A stretch of 64,000 bases of DNA. It comes from Streptomyces sp. Ag109_O5-10. GTDB taxonomy: Bacteria; Actinomycetota; Actinomycetes; Streptomycetales; Streptomycetaceae. The DNA lies in assembly GCF_900105755.1 (NCBI RefSeq), contig NZ_FNTQ01000001.1, forward strand, positions 2,108,001 through 2,172,000, given 5' to 3'. The notes beneath the pieces are model-generated. The model ran no database searches. It was not told where the DNA came from and saw nothing but the letters and a program-made list of their open reading frames with translations. Below are positions 42,993-51,296 of the stretch, one piece after another. The translations under genes were made by a program, and so were the position numbers. The stretch's first letter is position 1; each line of letters opens with the position of its first letter.

Positions 42993-43796
42993 ATGGCCCT
43001 CCTGTACGCCTGGCGCGCCGCCCGGGTCACCCCGCTCGGCGAGCTGTACACCCCGCCCCGGATGACCGGGGTGCTGCTGCGGCTGACCGTGCAGGTGGTG
43101 CTGGTCGCCTCGCTGTGGCGGGGCCTGTACGCCCAGTCGGGTACGACGGCGGGCATGGACCGCGGGCAGGCGGTCACCTACGCGGTGCTGGCCGTGCTCG
43201 CCTCCCGGCTGCGGGAGCTGGACCAGTACGCGGGCCGGGACTCGGTCATGCAGCACATGCACTTCGGCACGATCGTCTACTGGTACCTGCGCCCGCTGCC
43301 GCCTCAGCGCTATCACGCGCTGCGCGCGGTCGGCGAGCAACTGTACGGGCTGGCCTGGGCGTCGGCGGGGTACGCGGTCTGTCTGGCGGCCGGAGTGGTG
43401 GATCCCCCGCGGTCGGCCTCGGTGGCCGCGGTGTCCGCGCTCAGTCTGCTGCTCGGTCAGCTGGTCCTGTACTACGTCATGCTCCTCATCGACCAGTTCT
43501 GCTTCTGGACGCTGCGCAACAGCGCGGCGATGCTGATCCTGGTCTTCGCGCAGAACCTGCTGTCCGGGGTGTACGCCCCGCTGTGGTTCTTCCCGCACTG
43601 GTTCATCACGCTCAGCTCCGTCCTGCCCTTCCAGGCGACGCTGAGTGTGCCGCTGTCGCTCTACGTGGGCCGGATCCCGTTGTCGGACGCCGGTCTCCAG
43701 CTCGGCGTCCAGGCCGGCTGGGTCGTGGCGCTGCACCTCTTCACCCGTTTCGTGTGGCGGCGAGCCGCCCGCCGTGTCATCTCCCAGGGAGGCTGA
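42993..43796 (+). CDS. ABC-2 type permease (DUF990-like) 1
   Basis: 267 residues, six hydrophobic segments. It starts one base after the ATPase gene stop. The pattern YWYLRPLPPQRYHALRAVGE, where a loop follows the second membrane span, and SGVYAPLWFFPHWF are characteristic of this permease family. It should pair with the second permease as a heterodimeric channel for the exporter. No signal peptide. Confidence 0.88.
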   Translation: MALLYAWRAARVTPLGELYTPPRMTGVLLRLTVQVVLVASLWRGLYAQSGTTAGMDRGQAVTYAVLAVLASRLRELDQYAGRDSVMQHMHFGTIVYWYLRPLPPQRYHALRAVGEQLYGLAWASAGYAVCLAAGVVDPPRSASVAAVSALSLLLGQLVLYYVMLLIDQFCFWTLRNSAAMLILVFAQNLLSGVYAPLWFFPHWFITLSSVLPFQATLSVPLSLYVGRIPLSDAGLQLGVQAGWVVALHLFTRFVWRRAARRVISQGG

Positions 43797-43801
43797 GGCC
43801 G

Positions 43802-44602
43802 TTGAACGCCGTCCGGATCGCCTGGCGCATCACGCGCCTCAACTTCCGTGCGCAGCTGGAGTACCGCACCGAGTTCCTGATGATGATCGCGATCGGCGCG
43901 GTCTGGCAGGTGTCGGTGATCGTGTTCGCCACGGTGCTGCTCACCCGGTTCACCGGGATGGGCGGCTGGGACAGCTCGGACGTCCTGCTCATCCCGGCCA
44001 CGCGGATGCTGGCGCACGGTCTGTTCGTGCTGCTGCTGGGCCGGGTGCACGGTGTGGGCCGGTACATCCAGGAGGGCAGGATCGACGCCTACCTGCTGCG
44101 TCCGCTGCCCGTCCACCGGCAGGTGCAGCTGGAGTACTTCCCCACCAACGCGATCGGCGACCTGACGGTGGCCGCCGGTCTGATGGCGGGCGCGCTCGGC
44201 CGCAGTCACCTCGACTGGTCGGCGGGCCGCGTCTCCTACCTGATCGCGGCGGTGCTGGGCGGGATGCTGCTGGAGGCGGCCCTGTTCACGGTGGTGGCCT
44301 GTGCCTCGCTGCGCTACCCGGCCGCCGACTACTGGAGCCGCTGGCTGGAGGAACTCCTCGGCACCTTCGGCAGCTACCCGCTGAACGTGCTGCCCCGGGC
44401 GGTCGGCGGACTGCTCACCTACGGCCTTCCGCTGGCCTTCGTCGCCTACCTCCCTGCCGCGGTCCTCACCGGCCACGGCCACTCCGCCGTCGTCCCCTAC
44501 TGGCTGGCGGCGGGCTCGCCCCTGGTCGGACTGCTGGCGTACCTGGCGTCGAGGTGGCTGTGGCGGTGGGCGCTGGGGCACTACACGGGGGTGAACGGCT
44601 GA
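43802..44602 (+). CDS. ABC-2 type permease (DUF990-like) 2
   Basis: 266 residues from TTG 43802, with GGGAGG and GAGG upstream; no ATG or GTG fits before the domain begins (NAVRIAWRITRLNFRAQLEY). Six hydrophobic segments and the family loop GRIDAYLLRPLPVHRQVQ parallel those of permease 1 and indicate an ancient duplication. It completes the exporter operon. Directly after its stop the reading passes into a remnant of an alpha/beta-hydrolase gene, so this 3' end marks a rearrangement joint. Confidence 0.88.
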   Translation: MNAVRIAWRITRLNFRAQLEYRTEFLMMIAIGAVWQVSVIVFATVLLTRFTGMGGWDSSDVLLIPATRMLAHGLFVLLLGRVHGVGRYIQEGRIDAYLLRPLPVHRQVQLEYFPTNAIGDLTVAAGLMAGALGRSHLDWSAGRVSYLIAAVLGGMLLEAALFTVVACASLRYPAADYWSRWLEELLGTFGSYPLNVLPRAVGGLLTYGLPLAFVAYLPAAVLTGHGHSAVVPYWLAAGSPLVGLLAYLASRWLWRWALGHYTGVNG

Positions 44603-44605
44603 CCC

Positions 44606-44868
44606 GGCACCAGCCCACCACCGAGCACCTCTCCGACCTGCCGCCCGCTCTGCTGATCGTCGACGAGGCCGACGTGCTGCGCGACGAGGGCGACGCGTAC
44701 GCCGCCAAGCTCCGGGCGGCCGACGTCCCGGTGACCACGGTGCGCTACGACGGCACGGTCCACGACTTCATGATGTTCGACTCGCTCAGCGAGTCCGAGG
44801 CCGCCCGCGGTGCCGTCGACCAGGCCACGACGTTCCTGCGCAACGCCCTCGGCACCGACCGGGACCAG
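44606..44868 (+). pseudogene. C-terminal remnant of alpha/beta-hydrolase (esterase/lipase)
   Basis: The frame reads LPPALLIVDEADVLRDEGDA then TVRYDGTVHDFMMFDSLSES, the C-terminal third of a hormone-sensitive-lipase-type alpha/beta hydrolase with the catalytic Asp and His regions. The HGGG oxyanion and GDSAG nucleophile parts are absent, no start exists, and the frame runs on without a proper stop into antisense sequence of the next gene. It begins immediately after the exporter operon, so upstream parts were lost in a deletion or insertion. Confidence 0.8.
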
Positions 44869-44909
44869 GGGGACGTCCGCCCGCGGATCGGCGTCGTGGC
44901 CACCGCGGC

Positions 44910-46607
44910 TCAGCCCTCCGCGGTGTGCCGCACGTCCACGCCGGAGTCGTGCCACCGGATCCGGATCCCAGGGCCCCCGCTCCACAGAACGGTCAGCTCC
45001 CGCTCCCCTTCGGCGCGGACGGTCACCGTCTCTTCCAGCGGTTCGGCGTCCACCGCCCCGGTGAGCCGGCTCAGGGCGACGAACAGGGTCGGGCCCTCCC
45101 CCGTGACCCCGGTCAACGTGTCGTCGAGGCCCACGGCGGGCAGCAGTTCGGACCGCAGGCCTTCCGGTGCCGCCCACCCGGTCGCCCGCACGGACGTCCC
45201 GGGTTCCGCCCCCGACACCAGGAAGGCCCGCACCTCCACGGCCCCGCGCACGAGGACGACCGCGGTCACCCGGGCGCCCGCACCGGCCGCATGCCGCGAG
45301 GCCGCCCAGTCCTCCCCCACGCCCAGCGGCTCGATCCGCGTGCGGCTCGGGTCGTCGCCGACGAGCACGCTGTTGTCGTACGACGCCGAGGGCGCGGTGA
45401 CGGTCGAGTAGCCGAGCCGGGTGTAGTAGGGGTCGTAGCGGACGTCCTCGCTGCCGTGGTTGTGAAGGCGGATCACCCCGTCCGCACGCGTGGACTGGAG
45501 CAGCCAGTTGGCGGGTGCGATCGGGGTGACCGCGTCGGTGCGCTCCACCGGGCCCGGTTCCTCGGTGGCCGTCCACACGGCGTGGTCCGGCGGGAGCAGC
45601 AGGCCGAGGAAGCCCTTGCTCGCCCAGTACGGGGAGGCCGGGCCCGAATAGCCCTGCAGGACGGCGGTGTCGGGACCGTGCCAGCCGAGGGTCAGGAGCC
45701 CGTGGGCGTCCACCGCGCCCCGGTCCAGGAAGTACTTCAGCGCTCCGGAGGCCAGCCGCCGGGTCTCTCCGGGGGACAGGGGCGTACGGCCGATGAGCGC
45801 GCCCAGCCACAGCGGGGCGGTGGCCGCGAAGCGGTACGTCAGGGAGCGGCCCTGGTGCATGGGGGCGCCGTCGCCGCCGAACAGGCGGGCGTAGTCGACG
45901 AGATGGCGTTCCAGGCGGCCGCCGTACAGGTCGAGCAGCTTCTCGTCGTCGGCGAGCCAGGCGTGCAGCACCGGGTAGAGGTGCATCGCCCAGCCGTTGT
46001 AGTAGTCGTACTTGCGGCCGTCGCCGTCCGTGTACCAGCCGTCGCCGGCGTACCAGTCCTCGATGCGGGCCAGCCCGCGCTCGACGGCCCGCTGCGCGGC
46101 CTCCCGCTCGTGTCCGGTCTCGGCCAGAAAGCCGCCGACCGTCACCGGGAACAACTCCCAGTTGCAGGGCCAGGGTTCGGCGTTCAGCGCGTCGGCGAGC
46201 CAGGCCGCGGCGCGCTGCCGTACGGCGTCGTCGAGCCGGTCCCAGAGCAGCGGGCGGGTCAGGCGCAGGGCCAGGGCGATCGAGGCGGCCTCGACCAGCG
46301 GCTGGCTGCGGTCCTCGATGCGCGGCCAGACGCCCGACACACCGGCCGCGAGGCCGTCCGCGTACCGCTGGAGCACGGTCTCGTCCCGGCGGAAGGCGGC
46401 GAGGAGCAGGGTGCGGGCGTAGCCCTCCAGGCCGTCGGAGAGCCGGCCCGACCAGCTCTGGTGGTCGCCGGGGAGGTGGTAGAGGGCGCGGTCCGGGGTG
46501 GCGTACGGCTCGACGGCGGCGAGCAGCACGTCGGCCGCGGCCTCCCAGTGGGCGCGGGTGTAGCCGGTGCGCGGGCTGGGGCCGCGGTCCTCGGGAGGCA
46601 GCTGCAT
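44910..46607 (-). CDS. DUF2264 domain protein
   Basis: 565 residues from ATG 46607. It shows the alpha/alpha-barrel-like pattern of DUF2264, with NWELFPVTVGGFLAETGHE, GDGWYTDGDGRKYDYYNGWA, GAPMHQGRSLTYRFA and GFLGLLLPPDHAVW. The family is found in polysaccharide and pectin gene sets and is suspected to act on glycans, but no activity is proven. No signal peptide is visible, so it is probably cytoplasmic, acting on imported oligosaccharides. It lies divergent from the hydrolase remnant, next to a broken rhamnogalacturonan acetylesterase gene; the repeats just before its start may be regulatory. Confidence 0.87.
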   Translation of the reverse strand: MQLPPEDRGPSPRTGYTRAHWEAAADVLLAAVEPYATPDRALYHLPGDHQSWSGRLSDGLEGYARTLLLAAFRRDETVLQRYADGLAAGVSGVWPRIEDRSQPLVEAASIALALRLTRPLLWDRLDDAVRQRAAAWLADALNAEPWPCNWELFPVTVGGFLAETGHEREAAQRAVERGLARIEDWYAGDGWYTDGDGRKYDYYNGWAMHLYPVLHAWLADDEKLLDLYGGRLERHLVDYARLFGGDGAPMHQGRSLTYRFAATAPLWLGALIGRTPLSPGETRRLASGALKYFLDRGAVDAHGLLTLGWHGPDTAVLQGYSGPASPYWASKGFLGLLLPPDHAVWTATEEPGPVERTDAVTPIAPANWLLQSTRADGVIRLHNHGSEDVRYDPYYTRLGYSTVTAPSASYDNSVLVGDDPSRTRIEPLGVGEDWAASRHAAGAGARVTAVVLVRGAVEVRAFLVSGAEPGTSVRATGWAAPEGLRSELLPAVGLDDTLTGVTGEGPTLFVALSRLTGAVDAEPLEETVTVRAEGERELTVLWSGGPGIRIRWHDSGVDVRHTAEG

Positions 46608-46618
46608 CGGGGCTCTTT

Positions 46619-46659
46619 CTCGTTCGTACCGAATCTCGTTCGTACCGGACCTCGTACCG
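46619..46659. promoter_or_regulatory. Repeated CTCGTTCGTACCG boxes before DUF2264 gene
   Basis: CTCGTTCGTACCG at 46619-46631 and 46635-46647 (16-bp period) and a shortened CTCGTACCG at 46651-46659. On the coding strand of the DUF2264 gene they read CGGTACGAACGAG, just upstream of the start. They are candidate sites for an operon-specific regulator. Confidence 0.6.
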
Positions 46660-46715
46660 ACCTCGCGCCGTCAAGACCTGGGGCGCCCCGGTTCCGGTCG
46701 GGACGCCCCAGGCGC

Positions 46716-47174
46716 TCATCCCGCCCGCACGGTGCCCCGGGACACCAGGTGCTGGGCGAGCAGTTCGGCTTCGTCTCGTCGTGCAGGTACAGCGCCTTGG
46801 AGCCCTCCGCGCCGAGGGACTCCACCAGCGCCTTGGTCGTCGCCGTGAGGTCGACCAGCGGCACGTCCTCGGCGGCGGCGACCGAGCGGATCACCTCAGG
46901 ATGATTGACGCCGAGCCCGTTGACCAGAAGCGCGGTGTCGTTGTTCGGCGTGCCGTCGGCACCGAACCAGCGGCACACGATGGGTGTGACCGACACCGGC
47001 CGCCCGCCCTTCTCCGTCTTGTCGTTGTGCGCCGGCCGGACGGTACCCAGAGGTGCGACGGCGGTCTCGGGGAGGAGCGAGCGGCGGGTCTCGCCGCCGA
47101 TGCTCGTGGCGGACGCAGGCGGCGAGGACGGCCGCGGGGAGCGCGATGGCGCGGGCACCGTTGAAACGTCTCAC
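46716..47174 (-). pseudogene. Broken rhamnogalacturonan acetylesterase (SGNH) gene
   Basis: From GTG 47174 (GGAGGAG upstream) a signal-peptide start VRRFNGARAIALPAAVLAAC is followed by a frame change and, on the other frame, by late family segments: VRPAHNDKTEKGGRPVSVTP, then NNDTALLVNGLGVN, VPLVDLTATTKALVESLG. A further frame change gives ELLAQHLVSRGTVRAG and the stop. The central GDS nucleophile part is missing. With about 459 bp against roughly 800 in intact genes, it has an internal deletion and at least two frame disruptions. Pectin deacetylation from this locus is lost. Confidence 0.82.
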
Positions 47175-47228
47175 CCGGGACTCCTCCGTCGTGGCGACAC
47201 CCTGGCGCGGACCGTACCCCAATCTGAC

Positions 47229-47307
47229 AAGCGCTTTCCAGCCCCTGGATCGATTTCCATGAACTGCCAACTCCATGAAAACGAAGGCACTTTCGCGAAA
47301 TCGATTC
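47229..47307. promoter_or_regulatory. LacI-type boxes between acetylesterase remnant and small frame
   Basis: AAGCGCTTTC (47229-47238) is a LacI-type half-palindrome. ATCGATTTC (47249-47257) and GAAATCGAT (47297-47305) form an inverted pair. The region is A/T-richer than its surroundings and lies between divergent starts. Confidence 0.55.
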
Positions 47308-47472
47308 AACGTGTGCGTGAAGGCCGGCCTGTTCCTCGACGACGAGCCGGGCTCCTGGACCTACGCGCCCGCCCCCTGCAGCACGCTGAAGATCTACGTG
47401 GCGAGCGGCTCGGGGACGACGCCATTCCTCAGCGCCGGCACGTCGATCGACGCGATCGACCTGCCGGCCTGA
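47275..47472 (+). CDS. Small 65-residue frame, unrecognised
   Basis: MKTKALSRNRFNVCVKAGLF at the start, then Ser/Tyr/Pro residues with two cysteines, ending SIDAIDLPA. There is no clear ribosome site, signal peptide or recognised domain. The body has a beta-strand-like pattern that could be the C-terminal remnant of a secreted carbohydrate-binding module, which fits the decayed surroundings, or a real small gene. It ends 13 bp from the convergent GH43 gene. Confidence 0.35.
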   Translation: MKTKALSRNRFNVCVKAGLFLDDEPGSWTYAPAPCSTLKIYVASGSGTTPFLSAGTSIDAIDLPA

Positions 47473-47484
47473 GCCGAGGCACCG

Positions 47485-48894
47485 TCACGTTCCGCGTGCC
47501 CACTGCTGGTTCGTGCCGCCGTTGCACGCGTACGTGATGACGGCGGCCGAGTTGGCGGTGGACACGCCGCTCACGTCCAGGCACTCACCGGACGTCCGGG
47601 CCTTGATGTTCACGTACGAGCCGGAGGTGACGACCGACCACTGCTGGGCGGTGGCGCCGGTGCAGTCCTCCTGGGTGACGTTCGTGTCGTTCTCCTGGAG
47701 GCAGAGCGAGCTGCCGCGGCCCAGCAGCTCGTAGTAGCCGGTGCCCAGGTCCTTGAACCACCACTTCTGGTTGGTGCCGCCGTTGCAGGTGTACTGGCTG
47801 ATCGCGACGGCCTCCCGGAGGGACTGGTTCGGCACGTCGGCGCACTTGCCGCTGTGCCGCGCGATCAGCGTGTCGTAGGTGGCGCTGGTGCCGGTGACCG
47901 TGCCGGCGGCCGTGTCGACGGAGATCTCCGGATACCAGGACATCGACATCGAGGTGTCGGTCGGGAAGGTCAACGGCAGCCAGACGTAACGGGAGTCGTT
48001 GACCGTGCCGCCGAAGGAGTTGCCCCAGCGGTCGCCCATGTAGAGGTACGAGGTGCCCGAAGTGCCGCTCACCGGGAGGACGTACGCGGTCTGGGAACCG
48101 TACGCCGTGGAGTCGCCGACGTTGGTCCAGGAGGTCCAGGGTCCGGCGAGCGAGCCGGCGGTGGCGTACTTCTGCTGGTTGGGGTTCCAGCCGGTGGCGG
48201 CCGAGGTCAGCATGAAGTAGACGCCGCCCCGCTTGAAGAGGGCCGGGGCCTCGCGGCCGGCGCCGGCCCAGGGGTTGGCGACCAGGCCGGCGATGCCGGT
48301 GTAGTCGGCGGTGAGCTTGTAGATGTGCAGGTCGGCGTTCTCGTTGGCGGCCGAGACCATGTAGGCGGTGCCGTCGGTGTCGACGAAGGTGGTCAGGTCG
48401 CGGGACATGTACTGGCCGAGCGGCTGGAAGCTGCCCCGGTAGGTGTAGGTGCCGTCGACGGTGTCGGAGACGGCGACGGCGGCGCGGGCCTGGCTGTAGT
48501 CGACGCCGTTCTCCTTGTGCATCCACATCACGAACTCGCCGGTGGACGCGTTGTAGATGACCTTTGGGCGCTCGATGTAGGCGGTGCCGAGTTCGGCGGC
48601 GGAGGACTGGGTGAGGACGTGGCCCCGGAACTCCCAGGTCTTCAGGTCGTTGGAGCGGTAGGCGTCCACCGACTTGAAGGTGTTGTCGGAGTTGCGGTCC
48701 TCGCCGAACCAGTAGTAGTAGCTGCCGACCTTGATGACCCCGCCGCCGTGGGCGTGGACGACGTTCCCGGAGGTGTCGGTGAAGCGGGTGCCGTTGGTGA
48801 CGGTCTGGGCGGCGGCCGCGGCCGGTCCCGCGGCGGCCAGGGCGCCGACCACCGCCAGACAGAGGGACAGCAGGATCGCGCACGCACGTCTCAT
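47485..48894 (-). CDS. Secreted GH43 glycosidase (exo-beta-1,3-galactanase-like) with ricin/CBM13 domain
   Basis: 469 residues from ATG 48894, with AAGGAG 10 bp upstream. A signal peptide covers about 1-32. The GH43 five-bladed propeller has VVHAHGGGVIKVGSYYYWFG, the entry pattern of the GH43_24 galactanase group, IERPKVIYN with a conserved Glu, and REAPALFKRGGVYFML. The C-terminal 130 residues form a ricin-type trefoil with QxW repeats (TNQKWWF, AQQWSV, TNQQWA) and paired cysteines. The secreted enzyme should trim galactose from arabinogalactan side chains of plant walls. A GAAAGCGATTTC box lies 109-120 bp before the start. Confidence 0.88.
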   Translation of the reverse strand: MRRACAILLSLCLAVVGALAAAGPAAAAAQTVTNGTRFTDTSGNVVHAHGGGVIKVGSYYYWFGEDRNSDNTFKSVDAYRSNDLKTWEFRGHVLTQSSAAELGTAYIERPKVIYNASTGEFVMWMHKENGVDYSQARAAVAVSDTVDGTYTYRGSFQPLGQYMSRDLTTFVDTDGTAYMVSAANENADLHIYKLTADYTGIAGLVANPWAGAGREAPALFKRGGVYFMLTSAATGWNPNQQKYATAGSLAGPWTSWTNVGDSTAYGSQTAYVLPVSGTSGTSYLYMGDRWGNSFGGTVNDSRYVWLPLTFPTDTSMSMSWYPEISVDTAAGTVTGTSATYDTLIARHSGKCADVPNQSLREAVAISQYTCNGGTNQKWWFKDLGTGYYELLGRGSSLCLQENDTNVTQEDCTGATAQQWSVVTSGSYVNIKARTSGECLDVSGVSTANSAAVITYACNGGTNQQWARGT

Positions 48895-49291
48895 CTCACA
48901 CACGCTCCTTGATTGTTCCTGGTGGGTTCTGGGGGATTCTGAGATCGGCGAAAAGGTAAGGGCGCGTCACGAGAAGGTCAACGGGTCCGGCACGACAAGG
49001 GGGAAAGCGATTTCTGAACGAGCGGGTCGCGGGCGCGTCTTCGGTTGTCCACGGCAGTGCGGCCCCGCCTCCGGTCAGGTGCGCACCCATCTCCACACCA
49101 CCACCGCGGCGGCCGTCGGCGCCCTCGCAGGCGGCGGGGCACGGGCCTGATCGGCCACTTCCGCCCGAACTGGCTTTGCAGGAGCGGCCGTTGACGGTGG
49201 TGGGCCGGATCGCCCTGGCCGCTAGACATGTCCGCCGCGGGCACCGACCTGAGCAGCCGCCGCGGGAGCAGAAGGCACCCGGCCTGACCGC
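48895..49291. other. 397-bp intergenic region
   Basis: It lies between the GH43 gene start and the PhzF gene stop, both on the minus strand. It contains the LacI-type box 49003-49014. The rest has no convincing frame or repeat and may be remnant sequence. Confidence 0.45.
49003..49014. promoter_or_regulatory. LacI-type box upstream of GH43 gene
   Basis: GAAAGCGATTTC is a 12-bp near-palindrome like those at 40519 and 52970. The position, about 110 bp before the GH43 start, fits a repressor site for sugar control. Confidence 0.6.
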
Positions 49292-50125
49292 CTAGGCCGG
49301 GGCCGGGGTGATTTCCGCCGTGCCGCCCACGAGGATCTCCGGGCCGTCCGGGCCGTGGCGTGCGGTGGCCCTGATGGCCGCCGGGGTGCCGAGTGTGTCG
49401 CCCATGTCGGCGGTGACGCCGCGCAGGCCCGCACGGGCGAGGTGGGCGGCCAGGCAGGCCGTGCTGTTGGCGTTGGCGATGTCCTCCGGGACGCCGATCG
49501 ACGGGGCGAACATGCGGGCCGTCACCCGGCCTTCGGAGGTCGGGACCGAGTAGAGGTAGCAGCCGAGCAGGTCCAGCCGGTCGCAGGCGGTGCGGAGGCG
49601 GTCGAGGTCCGGGGCCAGGGCGGAGACAGCGGCCCGGGTGGGCAGCGGAACGAGGAGCCGGGGCCGTCCCAGGGTGGCGACGACACAGCCGGCAGGGTGC
49701 CCGGCGACGCCCAGGGCGGCCAGTACTTCGTCGTGTTCGCCGCCCTCGGGGGCGCGCAGGCGGACCGGGCCCGGTGCAAACCAGGCCGCCAGGCCGCCGT
49801 TGCCGTCGTGCCGGATCGCCCGGCCTTCGAGGGTGCCGCCCCGGGTCCGCAGGGTGACCTCGTGGGTGCCGGCGCGTCGGGCCAGTACGGCCAGCGCCGC
49901 GATCGTGCCGTGGCCGCAGCCGGGCAGTTCGCCCTCGGCGGTGAAGAAGCGCAGCGCGGCCCCGCCGCCGTCCCGGTCCGCCGAGAGGAACACGGCGTGG
50001 GACGTTCCGGCACGGACGGGTACCTCGCGGCGCTCGTCGTCGGTGAGCGGTGTGTCGTCCAGGACCGCGGTGGGGCTGCCCCCGCGGCCGTCGCGCAGGC
50101 AGGCGCGGACGATGGTGACGGTCAC
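49292..50125 (-). CDS. PhzF-family isomerase-like protein
   Basis: 277 residues from GTG 50125. A two-domain diaminopimelate-epimerase-like fold, with FFTAEGELPGCGHGTIAALAV in the first half (GCGHGT is the PhzF motif) and PEDIANANSTACLAAHL in the second. The family includes PhzF of phenazine synthesis and several uncharacterised isomerases. No phenazine genes are nearby, so it is probably a general small-molecule isomerase. It is divergent from the MmuM gene across a spacer with an 11-bp microsatellite. Confidence 0.86.
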   Translation of the reverse strand: MTVTIVRACLRDGRGGSPTAVLDDTPLTDDERREVPVRAGTSHAVFLSADRDGGGAALRFFTAEGELPGCGHGTIAALAVLARRAGTHEVTLRTRGGTLEGRAIRHDGNGGLAAWFAPGPVRLRAPEGGEHDEVLAALGVAGHPAGCVVATLGRPRLLVPLPTRAAVSALAPDLDRLRTACDRLDLLGCYLYSVPTSEGRVTARMFAPSIGVPEDIANANSTACLAAHLARAGLRGVTADMGDTLGTPAAIRATARHGPDGPEILVGGTAEITPAPA

Positions 50126-50155
50126 GGGAGTGAGCGTAGCGGCGGACGCCGTGGC

Positions 50156-50196
50156 GCCGTCGTGCTGCCGTCGTGCTGCCGTCGTGCTGCCGTCGG
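50156..50196. repeat. 11-bp tandem repeat (GCCGTCGTGCT, about 3.6 copies)
   Basis: Three full copies and one partial copy lie between the divergent PhzF and MmuM genes. Copy number could change by slippage and alter promoter spacing. Confidence 0.85.
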
Positions 50197-50246
50197 GCGA
50201 CGCCCGTCATGGCGGCTCCGGTGCCGGGTCGACTAGCGTCGGGGGC

Positions 50247-51164
50247 ATGACCAGCGACAACTCCCCCAGCCTCGCCGACGCCCTCGCCGCCGGGACGGTC
50301 GTGCTCGACGGTGGCATGTCCAACCAGTTGGCGTCCGCGGGGCACGACCTGAGCGACGAGTTGTGGTCGGCGCGGCTGCTGGCCGACCGGCCCGACGCGG
50401 TCAGCGACGCCCATCTCGCGTACTTCGGGGCCGGCGCCGACGTCGCGATCACCGCCAGCTATCAGGCCACGTTCGAGGGCTTCGGCAAGCGCGGGATCCC
50501 GCACGCGGAGGCCGCCCGGCTGCTCGCGCTGAGCGTGGAGCTGGGGCGCGACGCGGTCCGGCGGGCGCGCGCGGAGGGGATCGTACGGCCGCTGTGGGTG
50601 GCCGCGTCGGTCGGGCCGTACGGGGCGATGCTGGCCGACGGCTCCGAGTACCGGGGGCGGTACGGGCTGAGCGTCGGGGAACTGGAGCGGTTCCACCGGC
50701 CGCGCCTGGAGGTGCTGGCCGGGGCGGGGCCGGACGTGCTGGCGCTGGAGACCGTGCCGGACGCGGACGAGGCGGCGGCGTTGCTGCGGGCGGTGCGCGG
50801 CCTGGGGGTGCCGGCCTGGCTGTCGTACAGCGTGGCCGGTGGGCTCACGCGGGCGGGACAGCCGCTGGAGGAGGCCTTCGCCCTGGCCGCCGACGTGGAC
50901 GAGGTGATCGCCGTGGGCGTGAACTGCTGTGCGCCCCAGGATGCCGACCGTGCGGTGGAGGTGGCGGCGCGGGTGACGGGGAAACCGGTGGTCGTCTATC
51001 CCAACAGCGGTGAGGTGTGGGACGCGGAGGCACGGGCGTGGACGGGGCGGTCGTTGTTCGACACCGAGCAGGTGACGGGGTGGCGGGCGGCGGGGGCCCG
51101 GTTGATCGGGGGGTGCTGTCGGGTGGGGCCGGAGGCGATTGCCGGGATCGCGGGGGTGGTGTGA
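50247..51164 (+). CDS. mmuM: Homocysteine S-methyltransferase
   Basis: 305 residues from ATG 50247. The TIM-barrel methyltransferase has VLDGGMSNQL near the start, then the zinc-binding Cys in GVNCCAPQ, and GGCCRVGP near the C-terminus. The three expected zinc cysteines are present. It transfers a methyl group from S-methylmethionine (or AdoMet) to homocysteine to make methionine; no cobalamin domain is attached. Its length matches MmuM. No S-methylmethionine permease is adjacent. Confidence 0.92.
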   Translation: MTSDNSPSLADALAAGTVVLDGGMSNQLASAGHDLSDELWSARLLADRPDAVSDAHLAYFGAGADVAITASYQATFEGFGKRGIPHAEAARLLALSVELGRDAVRRARAEGIVRPLWVAASVGPYGAMLADGSEYRGRYGLSVGELERFHRPRLEVLAGAGPDVLALETVPDADEAAALLRAVRGLGVPAWLSYSVAGGLTRAGQPLEEAFALAADVDEVIAVGVNCCAPQDADRAVEVAARVTGKPVVVYPNSGEVWDAEARAWTGRSLFDTEQVTGWRAAGARLIGGCCRVGPEAIAGIAGVV

Positions 51165-51296
51165 GGCGGTAGCGGTTCTGCCGGTGTGCGGCTGCAGGTC
51201 GTTCTGGGCCGGTCGCGCAGGTCCCCGCGCCCCTGCGGGGGCGCTGGTGCCCGTCGACCACCTGCTGCTCGGCACGCACGGGGTGGTGGTACGGAT

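Noticed and set aside
43645..45411. Continuous 588-codon + frame spanning permease, hydrolase fragment and antisense of DUF2264 gene
   Set aside because: Chance join of a shadow frame and a remnant; only the 44606-44868 part has homology.
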